The notes under the pieces are model-generated. The model ran no database searches. It had not been told where the DNA came from and saw nothing but the letters and a program-made list of their open reading frames with translations. Position numbers and translations under genes: made by a program. This document shows positions 45,317-52,982 of a stretch of DNA of 64,000 nt, in pieces (position 1 is the stretch's first letter; every line of letters begins with the position of its first letter). Source of the DNA: Elstera cyanobacteriorum (GTDB lineage Bacteria; Pseudomonadota; Alphaproteobacteria; Elsterales; Elsteraceae); assembly GCF_002251735.1 (NCBI RefSeq), contig NZ_NOXS01000033.1, positions 222,040-286,039 of the forward strand. Reading direction: 5' to 3'.

Positions 45317-46034
45317 GCAGCGCCTCGACCAGGCGCGGCACAAGCTCGGTCGCCGGGCCGTTCAGCACGCGATGGAACATGCTGGCGCCGTGGGACGGCT
45401 CTAGGTTCAATTCCAGGCAATAGGCCCCGTGGGCGCGCGCTTCGGTAACAAAGCCCGCCGCTGGGTAGACAGTGCCAGAGGTGCCGATCGAGATGAACAG
45501 CTCGCAGTCAACCAAGGCTTCATAAATCCGGTCCATGCCATAGGGCATTTCGCCGAACCAGACGATATCGGGCCGCCGGGTGCCGATGGCGCTACATTTC
45601 GGGCAAACGTCGGCAATCGTCACCGCGCCCGCCTCCTCCCGATTATCACCGCAGGCGGTGCAGCGCACCCGGCGCAGTTCGCCGTGCATATGCAGAAGGC
45701 TGCGGCTGCCCGCCCGTTCGTGCAGATCGTCGATATTCTGTGTTACCAAAAACACCGGGCCGCGCCACTCGGCTTCCAGCGCGGCGAGGGCGCGGTGGGC
45801 GGCGTTGGGCTGAATGGCAGCCTCGGTCAGTTGGGCGCGGCGGGCGTTGTAGAAATCCTGCACCTGCTGCGGATCGCGGGCATAGCCTTCGGGGGTTGCC
45901 ACGTCTTCCAGCTTTACCTTGCTCCATACCCCGCCGATATCGCGGAAAGTATCGAGGCCGCTTTCGCGCGAAATACCCGCCCCGGTTAGAACCACGATGG
46001 GATCGCCCCGCCGGAAGCGCCAATCAGAAATCAT
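45303..46034 (-). CDS. cobB: NAD-dependent protein deacylase (class III sirtuin)
   Basis: Removes acyl groups from lysines using NAD. The 243-residue protein has the NAD site LTGAGISRESGLDTFRD, TQNIDDLHERAG, catalytic His117 in LLHMHGEL and a zinc site with Cys125/128/144/147. Tyr62 and Arg65 (FYNARR) form the Y-x-x-R pair typical of sirtuins acting on acidic acyl groups (succinyl), as in CobB and SIRT5. It overlaps genes on both sides. Confidence 0.94.
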   Translation of the reverse strand: MISDWRFRRGDPIVVLTGAGISRESGLDTFRDIGGVWSKVKLEDVATPEGYARDPQQVQDFYNARRAQLTEAAIQPNAAHRALAALEAEWRGPVFLVTQNIDDLHERAGSRSLLHMHGELRRVRCTACGDNREEAGAVTIADVCPKCSAIGTRRPDIVWFGEMPYGMDRIYEALVDCELFISIGTSGTVYPAAGFVTEARAHGAYCLELNLEPSHGASMFHRVLNGPATELVPRLVEALLDRQ

Positions 46035-46578
46035 CTTCGGTTTCCCCCAACGGATAGACGGCCTCTTCGCGATAGAAAGGCCCCTCGGCCTGCGACCAAC
46101 TGGAATAGAGGATGAAGCGGCGGAAGGCCACTGGCGGCAGCCGAAGCGGCGATTGGGCAGCGATCTGGCGCATTAGTGCGCCGACCGGCGGTTTCTTCAA
46201 CCGCGCCAGGGTAACGTGCGGAATATATTTCTGCGGATCGGGGGCAATGCCGACAAGGCGCAAGGCCGCCTCCACCCGGTCGCGAAGGTCCAGCAGCGCC
46301 GGATGCCGCTCTACCCCTACCCACAGCACGCGCGCTGCCTCCCCCTGGCCGAAGGTCTCAAGACCGCTCAAGCCAAGGTCGAGGGGATCGGCGCTGATCC
46401 GCGCCAGGGCCGTCGCAATATCCTGGGCGGTGCCGCCATCTACCTCGCCAATAAAGCGCAAGGTGATGTGATAGCTCTCCGGCGGCATCCACCGCGCGCC
46501 CGGAATACCGCCGGATAGAAGCGAGAGGCGCATCCGAACTTCCGGCGGCAGCGGTAGGGCGACGAAGAGCCGCAGCAT
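46024..46578 (-). CDS. thpR: RNA 2',3'-cyclic phosphodiesterase (2H family)
   Basis: A 184-residue LigT-like protein with the two H-x-T motifs of the 2H phosphoesterase superfamily: His37 in YHITLRFIG and His121 in PHVTLARLKK. Family members hydrolyse 2',3'-cyclic phosphates of RNA. It overlaps cobB by 11 nt and begins 3 nt after the epimerase gene, so the four genes form one operon. Confidence 0.92.
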   Translation of the reverse strand: MLRLFVALPLPPEVRMRLSLLSGGIPGARWMPPESYHITLRFIGEVDGGTAQDIATALARISADPLDLGLSGLETFGQGEAARVLWVGVERHPALLDLRDRVEAALRLVGIAPDPQKYIPHVTLARLKKPPVGALMRQIAAQSPLRLPPVAFRRFILYSSWSQAEGPFYREEAVYPLGETEDDF

Positions 46579-46580
46579 GC

Positions 46581-47552
46581 CTAGCCCCCCACCGAGACGC
46601 GCGCGAGGAAATCCTCGGCGGCGGCCTCCAGGTCGAAGGTGGGGCGGAAGCCGGTTTCCTGCGTCAACCGCCGCGCGTCGAGCGGCGCCCGGTCAGCCAG
46701 CAAGGGCAGACGGATGGTCTCGGCGGCAGGATCGGCGGTCAAATCCCAAGTCAGGCCTGGGAAGGCCGGGGCAAGGCGGGCGCACCAGTCGGCAAGGCTC
46801 CAGCGCGCGCCGGGGGCCACATGGTACAGCCGATGGGTGAGGCGCGGGGCCGTCAGTAGCGCTTCCAACGCCACGGCCGCATCGGGGGCATAGAGCCAGT
46901 CGTTAAGGCCGGGGCGCGGCAGCAGGATCGGCTTGCCCGCCCGGGCGGCGGCCCAGCACTGCCAGGGGGCGGAGAGGGCATCGCGGTGGCCGGTATCATA
47001 TTCCAACGGGCCGAACAGATCGCTGAGCCGCGCCGTGACCGCATCGAGGCCGGAGAGTTGCGCCAACCGCTCCAGCATCGCTTCCTGCGCCGCCTTGCCG
47101 ATGGCGGACAGCGTATCGGGGCGCAGGAACCCATCTTCCCGCAGGGGGGTGCTGCCATAGGCCAGGGCGCCGAACACGTTGGCGCTACTGACCAGCACCA
47201 CCCGGCGCACCAGATGCCGCTGCGCTGCCGTTAGGACGGCCAGTGCCCCCAGGACGGCGACATCCAGGATCTCGCGCGCATCATGGCGTTCGCGCTCTGG
47301 CCCAGCAGAGATGGCGGCCATATGGACGATGTGGGTGATGCCGTAATCGCGCAACAGACTGCCAAGGCGTGCCTCGTCCCGAATATCGCCGGGCAGCGGC
47401 ACCACCGGCCCGGGCAGGGTGGCCAACCGGGCAATCGCCCCCGGCGGCGGCGGGCTAAGGCCGAGCAGCACGGTCCGCACCCCCTGCCCAGCCAAGCGTT
47501 CCGCCAGGGTCAACCCCAGAAACCCCGTTCCGCCGGTAATGAGAACCTGCAT
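46581..47552 (-). CDS. NAD-dependent epimerase/dehydratase family protein with altered active site
   Basis: A 323-residue extended SDR with the NAD-binding loop ITGGTGFLG and strand-4 block VVLVSSANVFG. Overall it resembles the D-erythronate-dehydrogenase-like branch. The YxxxK catalytic pair normally follows; here the segment reads TLSAIGKAAQE, so Lys153 is kept but the tyrosine position is Ser149. Activity by the standard SDR mechanism is therefore doubtful. First gene of an operon with thpR, cobB and the UDG gene; a strong dyad lies upstream. Confidence 0.85.
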   Translation of the reverse strand: MQVLITGGTGFLGLTLAERLAGQGVRTVLLGLSPPPPGAIARLATLPGPVVPLPGDIRDEARLGSLLRDYGITHIVHMAAISAGPERERHDAREILDVAVLGALAVLTAAQRHLVRRVVLVSSANVFGALAYGSTPLREDGFLRPDTLSAIGKAAQEAMLERLAQLSGLDAVTARLSDLFGPLEYDTGHRDALSAPWQCWAAARAGKPILLPRPGLNDWLYAPDAAVALEALLTAPRLTHRLYHVAPGARWSLADWCARLAPAFPGLTWDLTADPAAETIRLPLLADRAPLDARRLTQETGFRPTFDLEAAAEDFLARVSVGG

Positions 47553-47600
47553 GCTGCCCCGTCCGGCCTTTGCCTCGAATTCGTCACAGATTTCGGCAGA

Positions 47601-47635
47601 ACGTTAACTTTTCTGAAATCAACCAAAGTTAACGT
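47601..47635. promoter_or_regulatory. Perfect 11-bp inverted repeat upstream of the epimerase-thpR-cobB operon
   Basis: ACGTTAACTTT (47601-47611) and AAAGTTAACGT (47625-47635), 13-nt spacer. Each arm contains the palindrome GTTAAC. No U-run follows, and it lies 49-83 nt upstream of the epimerase start, so an operator for an unidentified dimeric or tetrameric regulator is more likely than a terminator. Confidence 0.5.
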
Positions 47636-47722
47636 GAAGTCTCTACGACGCCTTATCCTGCGTCACAGTATCTGAAGGGGGGCCGACCCTAGCGGTCCCC
47701 CTTCGGATAATCCTCTGAAAAA

Positions 47723-48292
47723 TCAGTGGGTCTTCTGAAACCGCCAGACGGCGGCGGGCGGAACATTCGCCCAAATACGCCCAAGGCGCGTGCCGCGAAT
47801 GTTCAGGCTGGGGTCGCGCAGCGGGCTGAACGGCGGATAGGTATATTGAATGAAGTTGCCCTGCGGCTTCATGACCGCGAAAGCGGCTTCCACGATGGAT
47901 TTCTGCACGCTTTTCGGCATCGGGCGGATCGGCAGGCTGGAGACGACCGAGGCGATACGCCCAACGCGGTGGGCGGGCAGCAGCTCGGGTAGTTTTGCGG
48001 CATCGCCCTGGAGGATTTCGACGCCGGGGAAGCGCTTGCGCAGATACTCGGCGAGGCGTGGGTCGAGTTCGACGACATAAAGCGCGTCGCGCGGCACCCC
48101 GGCTTCCAGCAGCGCCGCCGTCACGACGCCGGTACCCGCGCCAATTTCCACAATCGCCTCGCCGGGCGACAGGCGAATCTGCTTTGCCATCAAGCGGGCG
48201 AGCGCGGAGGAGGAGGGGAGAACGGCGCCGATCCGCGTGGGATTATCGACCATAGACCGCAGAAACACGAAAATACCGTGGGCAGAGCGCAT
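47723..48292 (-). CDS. PmtA-like phospholipid N-methyltransferase / class I methyltransferase
   Basis: A 189-residue protein with the SAM motif IVEIGAGTGVVTAALLEAG and the N-terminal block FLRSMVDNPTRIGAVLPSSSALARLMA seen in rhizobial PmtA and rRNA-dimethylase-like methyltransferases. ASVVSSLPIRPMP corresponds to the catalytic loop. PmtA makes phosphatidylcholine from phosphatidylethanolamine; the assignment is likely but not certain. Divergent from the Asd-like gene over a 207-bp region. Confidence 0.8.
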   Translation of the reverse strand: MRSAHGIFVFLRSMVDNPTRIGAVLPSSSALARLMAKQIRLSPGEAIVEIGAGTGVVTAALLEAGVPRDALYVVELDPRLAEYLRKRFPGVEILQGDAAKLPELLPAHRVGRIASVVSSLPIRPMPKSVQKSIVEAAFAVMKPQGNFIQYTYPPFSPLRDPSLNIRGTRLGRIWANVPPAAVWRFQKTH

Positions 48293-48499
48293 CGGGGGGT
48301 TTTCTCTCTGTTGCTGCCGTGAACGAAGCGTAACACTTCCTTCAGTTTAGGGTCACACTGTGGCGATGACGTGACGGCGGGGCAAGAGGGAAGCGGTTAA
48401 TGCTCATCGGTCGCTCGGCTGTCGGCTGGCAGTCCGTCTTGTATTTCCCCCCTAATCGGCTTACCTCCTGTCGCCAAGAGTAGCCGAAAGGAAAATGCG

Positions 48500-49519
48500 A
48501 TGAGCGTGAAACTGGCCGTGGTCGGGGCGACCGGATCGGTGGGGCGGGAAATTTTGGTCAGCTTGGCGGAAGCCGATCTGGTGCCCGCTGCTAATGTCGT
48601 CGCGCTGGCCTCCGACCGATCGGTCGGTAGCGAGGTTTCCTTCGGCGAGGATGATGATCTGACCGTCCAGGCGTTGAATGGCTTCGACTTTGCTGGGATC
48701 GATTATGCGTTTTTCGCCATCGACGCCCGCACGGCGAAGAAGGAAGTGAAGCGCGCGGTGGAGGCCGGGGCGATGGTGATCGATTGTTCCGACGCTTTCC
48801 GCCTGGAACCCGGCGTGCCGCTGGTGGTGCCGGGGGTGAATGACGCCGCCCTGGGGCAGATGAAAAAGAATATCTGCGCTAATCCCTCCGCCCTCGCCAT
48901 TCTGCTTGCCTGTGTGCTGAAGCCCCTACAGGCAGCGGTGCCGATCAAGCGCGTTGTCGTCTCCTCCTACCAGCCGGTTTCCGGCGCGGGGCGGCAAGCG
49001 ATGGACGAGCTGTTCACCCAAACGCGCGGCGTTTATGTGAATGATCTTCCGACCAAGGAACATTTTCCGAAGCAGATCGCCTTCAACGTCATTCCCCAGG
49101 TCGGGGCCTTCGAAAGCGATGGGTATACCGAGGAAGAGGCGACCCTGGCGGGGGAAACCCGCAAGCTCGTTGGCCCCGACATCGCCCTAACGGCCACCTG
49201 CGTCCGCGTGCCGGTGTTCATCGGGCAGGCCGCCGCAGTGACGGTGGAGTTCGAGGGGGCCCTAACGGCGACCGCCGCGCGCGATCTCTGGAAGAAAACC
49301 CCGGGCCTCTCGGTCATCGACCACCGGGCCGACGAAGGCTATGTCACCCCGGTCGAATCGGCGGGCGATGATTTGGTCTTCGTCTCCCGCATTCGCGACG
49401 ATAAAACCGTGCCGCATGGCATCAGCTTCTGGTGCGTCACCGACAATACCCGCAAGGGCGGCGGGCTGAACGCTGTGCAAATTCTGGAAAGCCTACTGAA
49501 GGCGCGGAAGAAGAAGTAA
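48500..49519 (+). CDS. Aspartate-semialdehyde dehydrogenase paralogue lacking catalytic Cys and His
   Basis: A 339-residue protein alignable over its whole length with bacterial Asd: AVVGATGSVGREIL, VVALASDRSVGSEVSFG, SSYQPVSGAGRQAMDELF, CVRVPVFIG and RIRDDKTV..GISFW. In active Asd the segment is N-P-N-C-S-T followed by ALKPL; here it reads NPSALAILLACVLKPL, placing Ala131 where the nucleophilic Cys belongs. The catalytic His of R-V-P-V-F-I-G-H-S is Gln243. The cofactor and phosphate-binding blocks (for example Arg101) remain. E. coli Usg is a precedent for an Asd homologue without the Cys. Probably a non-enzymatic or repurposed protein. Confidence 0.9.
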   Translation: MSVKLAVVGATGSVGREILVSLAEADLVPAANVVALASDRSVGSEVSFGEDDDLTVQALNGFDFAGIDYAFFAIDARTAKKEVKRAVEAGAMVIDCSDAFRLEPGVPLVVPGVNDAALGQMKKNICANPSALAILLACVLKPLQAAVPIKRVVVSSYQPVSGAGRQAMDELFTQTRGVYVNDLPTKEHFPKQIAFNVIPQVGAFESDGYTEEEATLAGETRKLVGPDIALTATCVRVPVFIGQAAAVTVEFEGALTATAARDLWKKTPGLSVIDHRADEGYVTPVESAGDDLVFVSRIRDDKTVPHGISFWCVTDNTRKGGGLNAVQILESLLKARKKK

Positions 49520-49548
49520 TTGGGGTGTGTCCCATTGGGTGGTACAAT
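49520..49548 (+). promoter_or_regulatory. Promoter of higBA
   Basis: TTGGGG (49520-49525), 17-nt spacer, TACAAT (49543-49548), 22 nt before the higB ATG. The spacer holds the palindrome CCCATTGGG (49531-49539), a candidate site for HigA autorepression. Confidence 0.55.
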
Positions 49549-49570
49549 AGGCTATCTAGTGGGGCGTTAG

Positions 49571-49867
49571 ATGATTGTCGGATTTCGGGATGGGTGGCTG
49601 CGGGCATTCTTTGTGGAAGATATCCGCGTGCGTGCCATTCCATCCGACCTTGAGAACCGGCTGTTTCGCAAGCTTCAGATGATTGACGATGCGACAACCG
49701 ATCAGGATCTGCGGGTGCCGCCGATTAATCATTTCGAGAGACTGAGGGGAATCCTCGACGGCGATCACTCCATTCGGGTGAATCAGCAATGGCGGCTGAT
49801 CTTTCGATGGAACAGCGACAGGGGCGAGGCTTCGGACCTCTACTTAGACAATCATAGCTATCGGTGA
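49571..49867 (+). CDS. higB: HigB-type toxin (RelE superfamily mRNA interferase)
   Basis: A 98-residue protein with the HigB/plasmid-killer pattern: FFVEDIRVRAIPSDLENRLFRKLQMIDDA, then LRVPPINHFERLRGILDGDHSIRVNQQWRLIFRW. Family members cleave mRNA in the ribosome. The toxin-first order, 6 nt before the antitoxin, is typical of HigBA. Full length, with no sign of decay. Confidence 0.92.
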   Translation: MIVGFRDGWLRAFFVEDIRVRAIPSDLENRLFRKLQMIDDATTDQDLRVPPINHFERLRGILDGDHSIRVNQQWRLIFRWNSDRGEASDLYLDNHSYR

Positions 49868-49873
49868 AGGGCC

Positions 49874-50185
49874 ATGCTGACGACAGCGCGCAAGCCGGCA
49901 TCGGTCGGCGAAATTCTGGTGGAAGAGTGTATGGTGCCCCTCGGGCTGACGCAAACCGCCTTGGCTGCGGCAATGGGCGTGCCCCGCAAGCATGTGAACG
50001 AATTATGCCATAATCGTCGCAGCGTAACGGCGCCGACCGCTCTCATCCTCGCACGGGTCTTCGGCAATTCGGCCGACTTCTGGCTGAATGTTCAGCGCCG
50101 CACCGACCTTTGGTTAGCGCTGCATTCCCCGGAGGAGCGGGCGCGGATCGAGCGGGCCAGACCTTTATCGCCCGCTGCCGCATAA
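49874..50185 (+). CDS. higA: HigA antitoxin (XRE family)
   Basis: A 103-residue helix-turn-helix antitoxin: PASVGEILVEECMVPLGLTQTALAAAMGV followed by NRRSVTAPTALILARVFGNSADFWLNVQRRTDLW, the HigA signature. It neutralises HigB and should repress the shared promoter. Confidence 0.93.
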   Translation: MLTTARKPASVGEILVEECMVPLGLTQTALAAAMGVPRKHVNELCHNRRSVTAPTALILARVFGNSADFWLNVQRRTDLWLALHSPEERARIERARPLSPAAA

Positions 50186-50190
50186 AGCGC

Positions 50191-50221
50191 TTGATCTAGA
50201 GCGCGCTCTAAGCGCTATCGA
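50191..50221 (+). promoter_or_regulatory. MerR-type promoter/operator with 19-bp spacer
   Basis: TTGATC (50191-50196) and TATCGA (50216-50221) are separated by exactly 19 bp. The spacer contains the 14-bp perfect palindrome at 50197-50210 (TAGAG-CGCG-CTCTA). The overlong spacer with a central dyad is the hallmark of MerR-activated promoters, and T-A-G-A-G-N4-C-T-C-T-A resembles the AdhR/NmlR-type operator. A further inverted repeat AGCGCTT (50186-50192) / AAGCGCT (50210-50216) flanks it. Confidence 0.75.
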
Positions 50222-50248
50222 CAGCAGCGTTGAACGGAAGGACGGTCG

Positions 50249-50680
50249 ATGAAAATCGGGGAACTTGCCGCGCGCTGTGGTCTGTCGGTGCATACCCTGC
50301 GCTATTATGAACGCATCGGCCTACTGCCCCGCGCAGATCGGGACAGCGGCCAGCGGCGCGATTATGATAGCGGCATCTTGGTCTGGCTCGGGTTCCTCGG
50401 GCGGTTGAAGACCACTGGGATGTCGATCCAGAAGATGCTGGCCTATGCCCGCCTGCGGGCGGCGGGGCCGGGAACCTCGGCGGCGCGGCGGGAGATGCTG
50501 ATCGCGCACCGCGCCGAGGTTGCGGCCAAGATCGCCGATCTTACCGACTGCCTGACCGTTCTGGACCGCAAGATCGCGGATTATACCGCCGCGCTTGCCG
50601 AACAGGAGATCGGCCATGACCCCGACCCATGCCCAGGACTATCGCTATCCCCTCGGCCTCGCCCGGTTGACCGAAATTGA
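50249..50680 (+). CDS. MerR family transcriptional regulator (AdhR-like)
   Basis: A 143-residue regulator with the MerR winged helix (MKIGELAARCGLSVHTLRYYERIGLLPRA) and a helical dimerisation region (about 80-120). No metal-binding cysteine pattern is evident, which fits an aldehyde- or stress-responsive AdhR type. GGAAGGA precedes the ATG. The C-terminal 20 or so residues overlap the next gene and look unlike normal MerR tails. It probably activates its own promoter and the CMD gene. Confidence 0.9.
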   Translation: MKIGELAARCGLSVHTLRYYERIGLLPRADRDSGQRRDYDSGILVWLGFLGRLKTTGMSIQKMLAYARLRAAGPGTSAARREMLIAHRAEVAAKIADLTDCLTVLDRKIADYTAALAEQEIGHDPDPCPGLSLSPRPRPVDRN

Positions 50681-51008
50681 CGGCGCCGCCGGAGAGGCTG
50701 TTATCGCCGCGCTGGCCGATATTGCCCCGGATTTGGCGACGGCCATCATCCAGTTCGGCTTTGGCGAAATCTACAGCCGCCCCGGCCTAAGCCTGCGAGA
50801 TCGGGAGATTGCGACCATCGCCGCGCTGACCGCGATGGGCACGGCCACGCCGCAGCTTAAAGTGCATTTGCACGGCGGCTTGAACGTCGGACTAAGCCGC
50901 GCGGAGATTACCGAGGTGATCTTCCAAATGGCGCTTTATGCCGGTTTCCCCGCTGCGCTCAACGGCATGTTCGCAGCGAAGGAGGTTTTTGCTGACCGCG
51001 GGGTGTGA
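50616..51008 (+). CDS. Carboxymuconolactone decarboxylase family protein
   Basis: A 130-residue CMD-fold protein: LSLRDREIATIAALTAMGTATPQLKVHLHGGLNVGLSRAEITEVIFQMALYAGFPAAL. The histidine pair in VHLHGGLN is kept but there is no CxxC, so it is not an AhpD-type peroxidase component. GGAG precedes ATG 50616. It overlaps the regulator gene by 65 nt in another frame, an arrangement that implies coupled expression. Likely the regulator's target in detoxification or lactone metabolism. Confidence 0.88.
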   Translation: MTPTHAQDYRYPLGLARLTEIDGAAGEAVIAALADIAPDLATAIIQFGFGEIYSRPGLSLRDREIATIAALTAMGTATPQLKVHLHGGLNVGLSRAEITEVIFQMALYAGFPAALNGMFAAKEVFADRGV

Positions 51009-51938
51009 TCACCCCGCCGACGGCACCCGGCTTGGCTTCTCGGTTGCCGTCACTTCCTGGGCGGCAATTTGGCTCGCGACCCGGCTGGGGGCAGCAACGT
51101 CCATCACCACCAGCTTGCCTTTGCCAGCGGCATGGACGATAGCATCCAGCCGGTTGAACTCGACCAATTGCTCCATCAGTTTTTCTGGGTTCACGCGGGC
51201 CGCATGTAGGGTTTCGGCATTGTCGCGCAGCAGGGCGACATAGCCGTTGAAGATGAGGGCGCGCGCTTCGGAAATCCCTTGGGCTTGGCGGATCATATAA
51301 GCGGCGTCTGCCTCTGCCTCGCCCCGGCGGCGGATCAGCGTAGCATGGGCTTCGAACTGGGCGGCTTCCTGTTCCCGCGCGGCGCTGGCGACCTTATCGA
51401 AGGACCGCTGCACCTCCTCCGACACATGGGGCGCGCCGACGGTGATGTTCTGAATCTGATAACCGAAGCTCGCAAACCGTTCCGCTACTTGGGCTTCGAT
51501 CTGCTGGCCCAATCCGTGGCTTTCTTCGTACAGTTCAGCGCTGGTCTTATTGCCGGTGACGGAGCGCATGGCATCCATCACGAAGCCCGCCAGCATCTCT
51601 TCGACCCGATCGACCGTATAGGCCGCCGCGACGATGGCTTCGGGTTTATTGGTAACGGCGGTCTGCACGTTCGCAGCCAGGGTCATGAACAGATTATCCT
51701 TCGAGCGGATCTGCTGTTCGACGGCGATGGAATAGACGCGGAAGTTGATCTTTCGATCGACCACTTCGAAAGGGGGCGGCAGTTTGATGTTCAGCCCCGC
51801 CTGGGCGGTGCGCACGAATTTGCCAAAGCGCGCGATGGTCCGCACTTCGTTCTGCGGCACTTGGAAGATCATCATCGGCAGCAGAAGGATCAGCAGCACC
51901 AGCGGAATGACGAGCGCGGGGTTCAGATCAAAGGGCAT
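51009..51938 (-). CDS. SPFH/Band 7 (prohibitin-like) membrane protein
   Basis: A 309-residue protein with one N-terminal membrane helix (NPALVIPLVLLILLLPMMIF), a Band 7 domain (about 30-220; VPQNEVRTIARFGKFVRTAQAGLNIKLP, YTVDRVEEML) and a C-terminal helical region rich in Ala, Glu and Arg. Family members form large membrane-associated rings and often partner with proteases. Its stop codon abuts the stop of the convergent CMD gene within a small GGGGTG/CACCCC hairpin (51000-51015). Confidence 0.88.
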   Translation of the reverse strand: MPFDLNPALVIPLVLLILLLPMMIFQVPQNEVRTIARFGKFVRTAQAGLNIKLPPPFEVVDRKINFRVYSIAVEQQIRSKDNLFMTLAANVQTAVTNKPEAIVAAAYTVDRVEEMLAGFVMDAMRSVTGNKTSAELYEESHGLGQQIEAQVAERFASFGYQIQNITVGAPHVSEEVQRSFDKVASAAREQEAAQFEAHATLIRRRGEAEADAAYMIRQAQGISEARALIFNGYVALLRDNAETLHAARVNPEKLMEQLVEFNRLDAIVHAAGKGKLVVMDVAAPSRVASQIAAQEVTATEKPSRVPSAG

Positions 51939-51987
51939 GACGGCACCATTAGGGCGAAGGAGGCCCCCACCATAGCCTAAAACGCCG

Positions 51988-52965
51988 CTACAGCCACCCT
52001 TTGCGGCGCAACCACCAATAGGGGACGAGGGCCGAAATCAACATCAGCAGCAGCGAGAAGGGATAGCCCCAGGCCCATTTAAGCTCCGGCATGCCGTCGA
52101 AGTTCATGCCGTAGATCGCCCCCACAAGCGTCGGCGGCAGGAACAGCACGGCGACGATGGAAAAGACCTTCACGATCTGGTTTTGCGCCAGGGTAATTAG
52201 CCCCAGGGTCGCTTCGTGCAGATAGGTGATTTCTTCCGACATCTGCCCTTCGAAGGTCGTGAGGGACCGAATATCGCGCAGCACTAAATTAAGGCGCGTG
52301 TGGCAGTCGGTGGTCAGGCGCGGGCCGGTATGTTCGGCCAGGAAAGGGATCAGCCGCTCAAAGCTCAGCAAGCTTTCGCGCAGCAGGGTGCCGATGCGGC
52401 GTTTGCGCCCCAGGCGGCGCAGCAGGGCTTGCATCTGCTCTTCGGATGGGCGGCGGCGGTTCGTATCTTCGTCCTTAAAGAACAGCCGCAGCGAGACATC
52501 ATCGAGATCGGCAGCCACCTGTTCCAACACATCGGCGGCGCGTTCCAGAATGGCTTCGAGCAGCCCAACGAGCAAAGTGTCCGCCGCCGCTTCGTCGGTC
52601 GGCAGATGTTGGGCGCGGTCGATGAATTGGCGGAAGGGCAGCGGATCGATATAGCGGACGCTGACCAAGGTGGTCGCGGTCAACACGAAGGTCACGCGGG
52701 AGCGGATAGGCCGCCCCTCGCTAACGCCGGTAATGACCACGGCGGTCATGACCAGCGCGCCATTGTCGCGGTACAGCCGGGCGGATTCTTCCACCGGGCG
52801 GCGGTCTTCGGCGGTGGGAATGGCGACGCCGACCAAGGCTTCGACCGCCTGTTCCTCCTCCAGCGTGGGAGTGCGAAGGTCGATCCAGCGGGCTAGGCGG
52901 CTGTCGGCGGGAAGGTCGGGAAGCGCGGCAAGCCGGTTCCCGACAAGACCATAAGCGGTCAGCAT
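51988..52965 (-). CDS. corA: CorA family divalent cation transporter
   Basis: A 325-residue protein with a large N-terminal cytoplasmic domain and two C-terminal transmembrane helices. The first is followed by the selectivity signature YGMNFDGMPELKW and the second by a basic tail (WWLRRKGWL). GMN identifies a CorA-type Mg2+/Co2+ channel rather than ZntB. It is 17 nt downstream of infC in the same direction. Confidence 0.92.
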   Translation of the reverse strand: MLTAYGLVGNRLAALPDLPADSRLARWIDLRTPTLEEEQAVEALVGVAIPTAEDRRPVEESARLYRDNGALVMTAVVITGVSEGRPIRSRVTFVLTATTLVSVRYIDPLPFRQFIDRAQHLPTDEAAADTLLVGLLEAILERAADVLEQVAADLDDVSLRLFFKDEDTNRRRPSEEQMQALLRRLGRKRRIGTLLRESLLSFERLIPFLAEHTGPRLTTDCHTRLNLVLRDIRSLTTFEGQMSEEITYLHEATLGLITLAQNQIVKVFSIVAVLFLPPTLVGAIYGMNFDGMPELKWAWGYPFSLLLMLISALVPYWWLRRKGWL

Positions 52966-52982
52966 AAAAGGAAAAGGCGCCG

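Noticed and set aside
47601-47635. CtrA binding site (TTAA-N7-TTAA) upstream of the epimerase gene
   Set aside because: The TTAA cores are over 20 nt apart, not 7, so the CtrA consensus is not met.
47675-47705. GAAGGGGG/CCCCCTTC hairpin after the PmtA-like gene
   Set aside because: The stem is good but no U-run follows on the minus strand, so I did not list it as a terminator; a Rho-dependent or stabilising role cannot be excluded.
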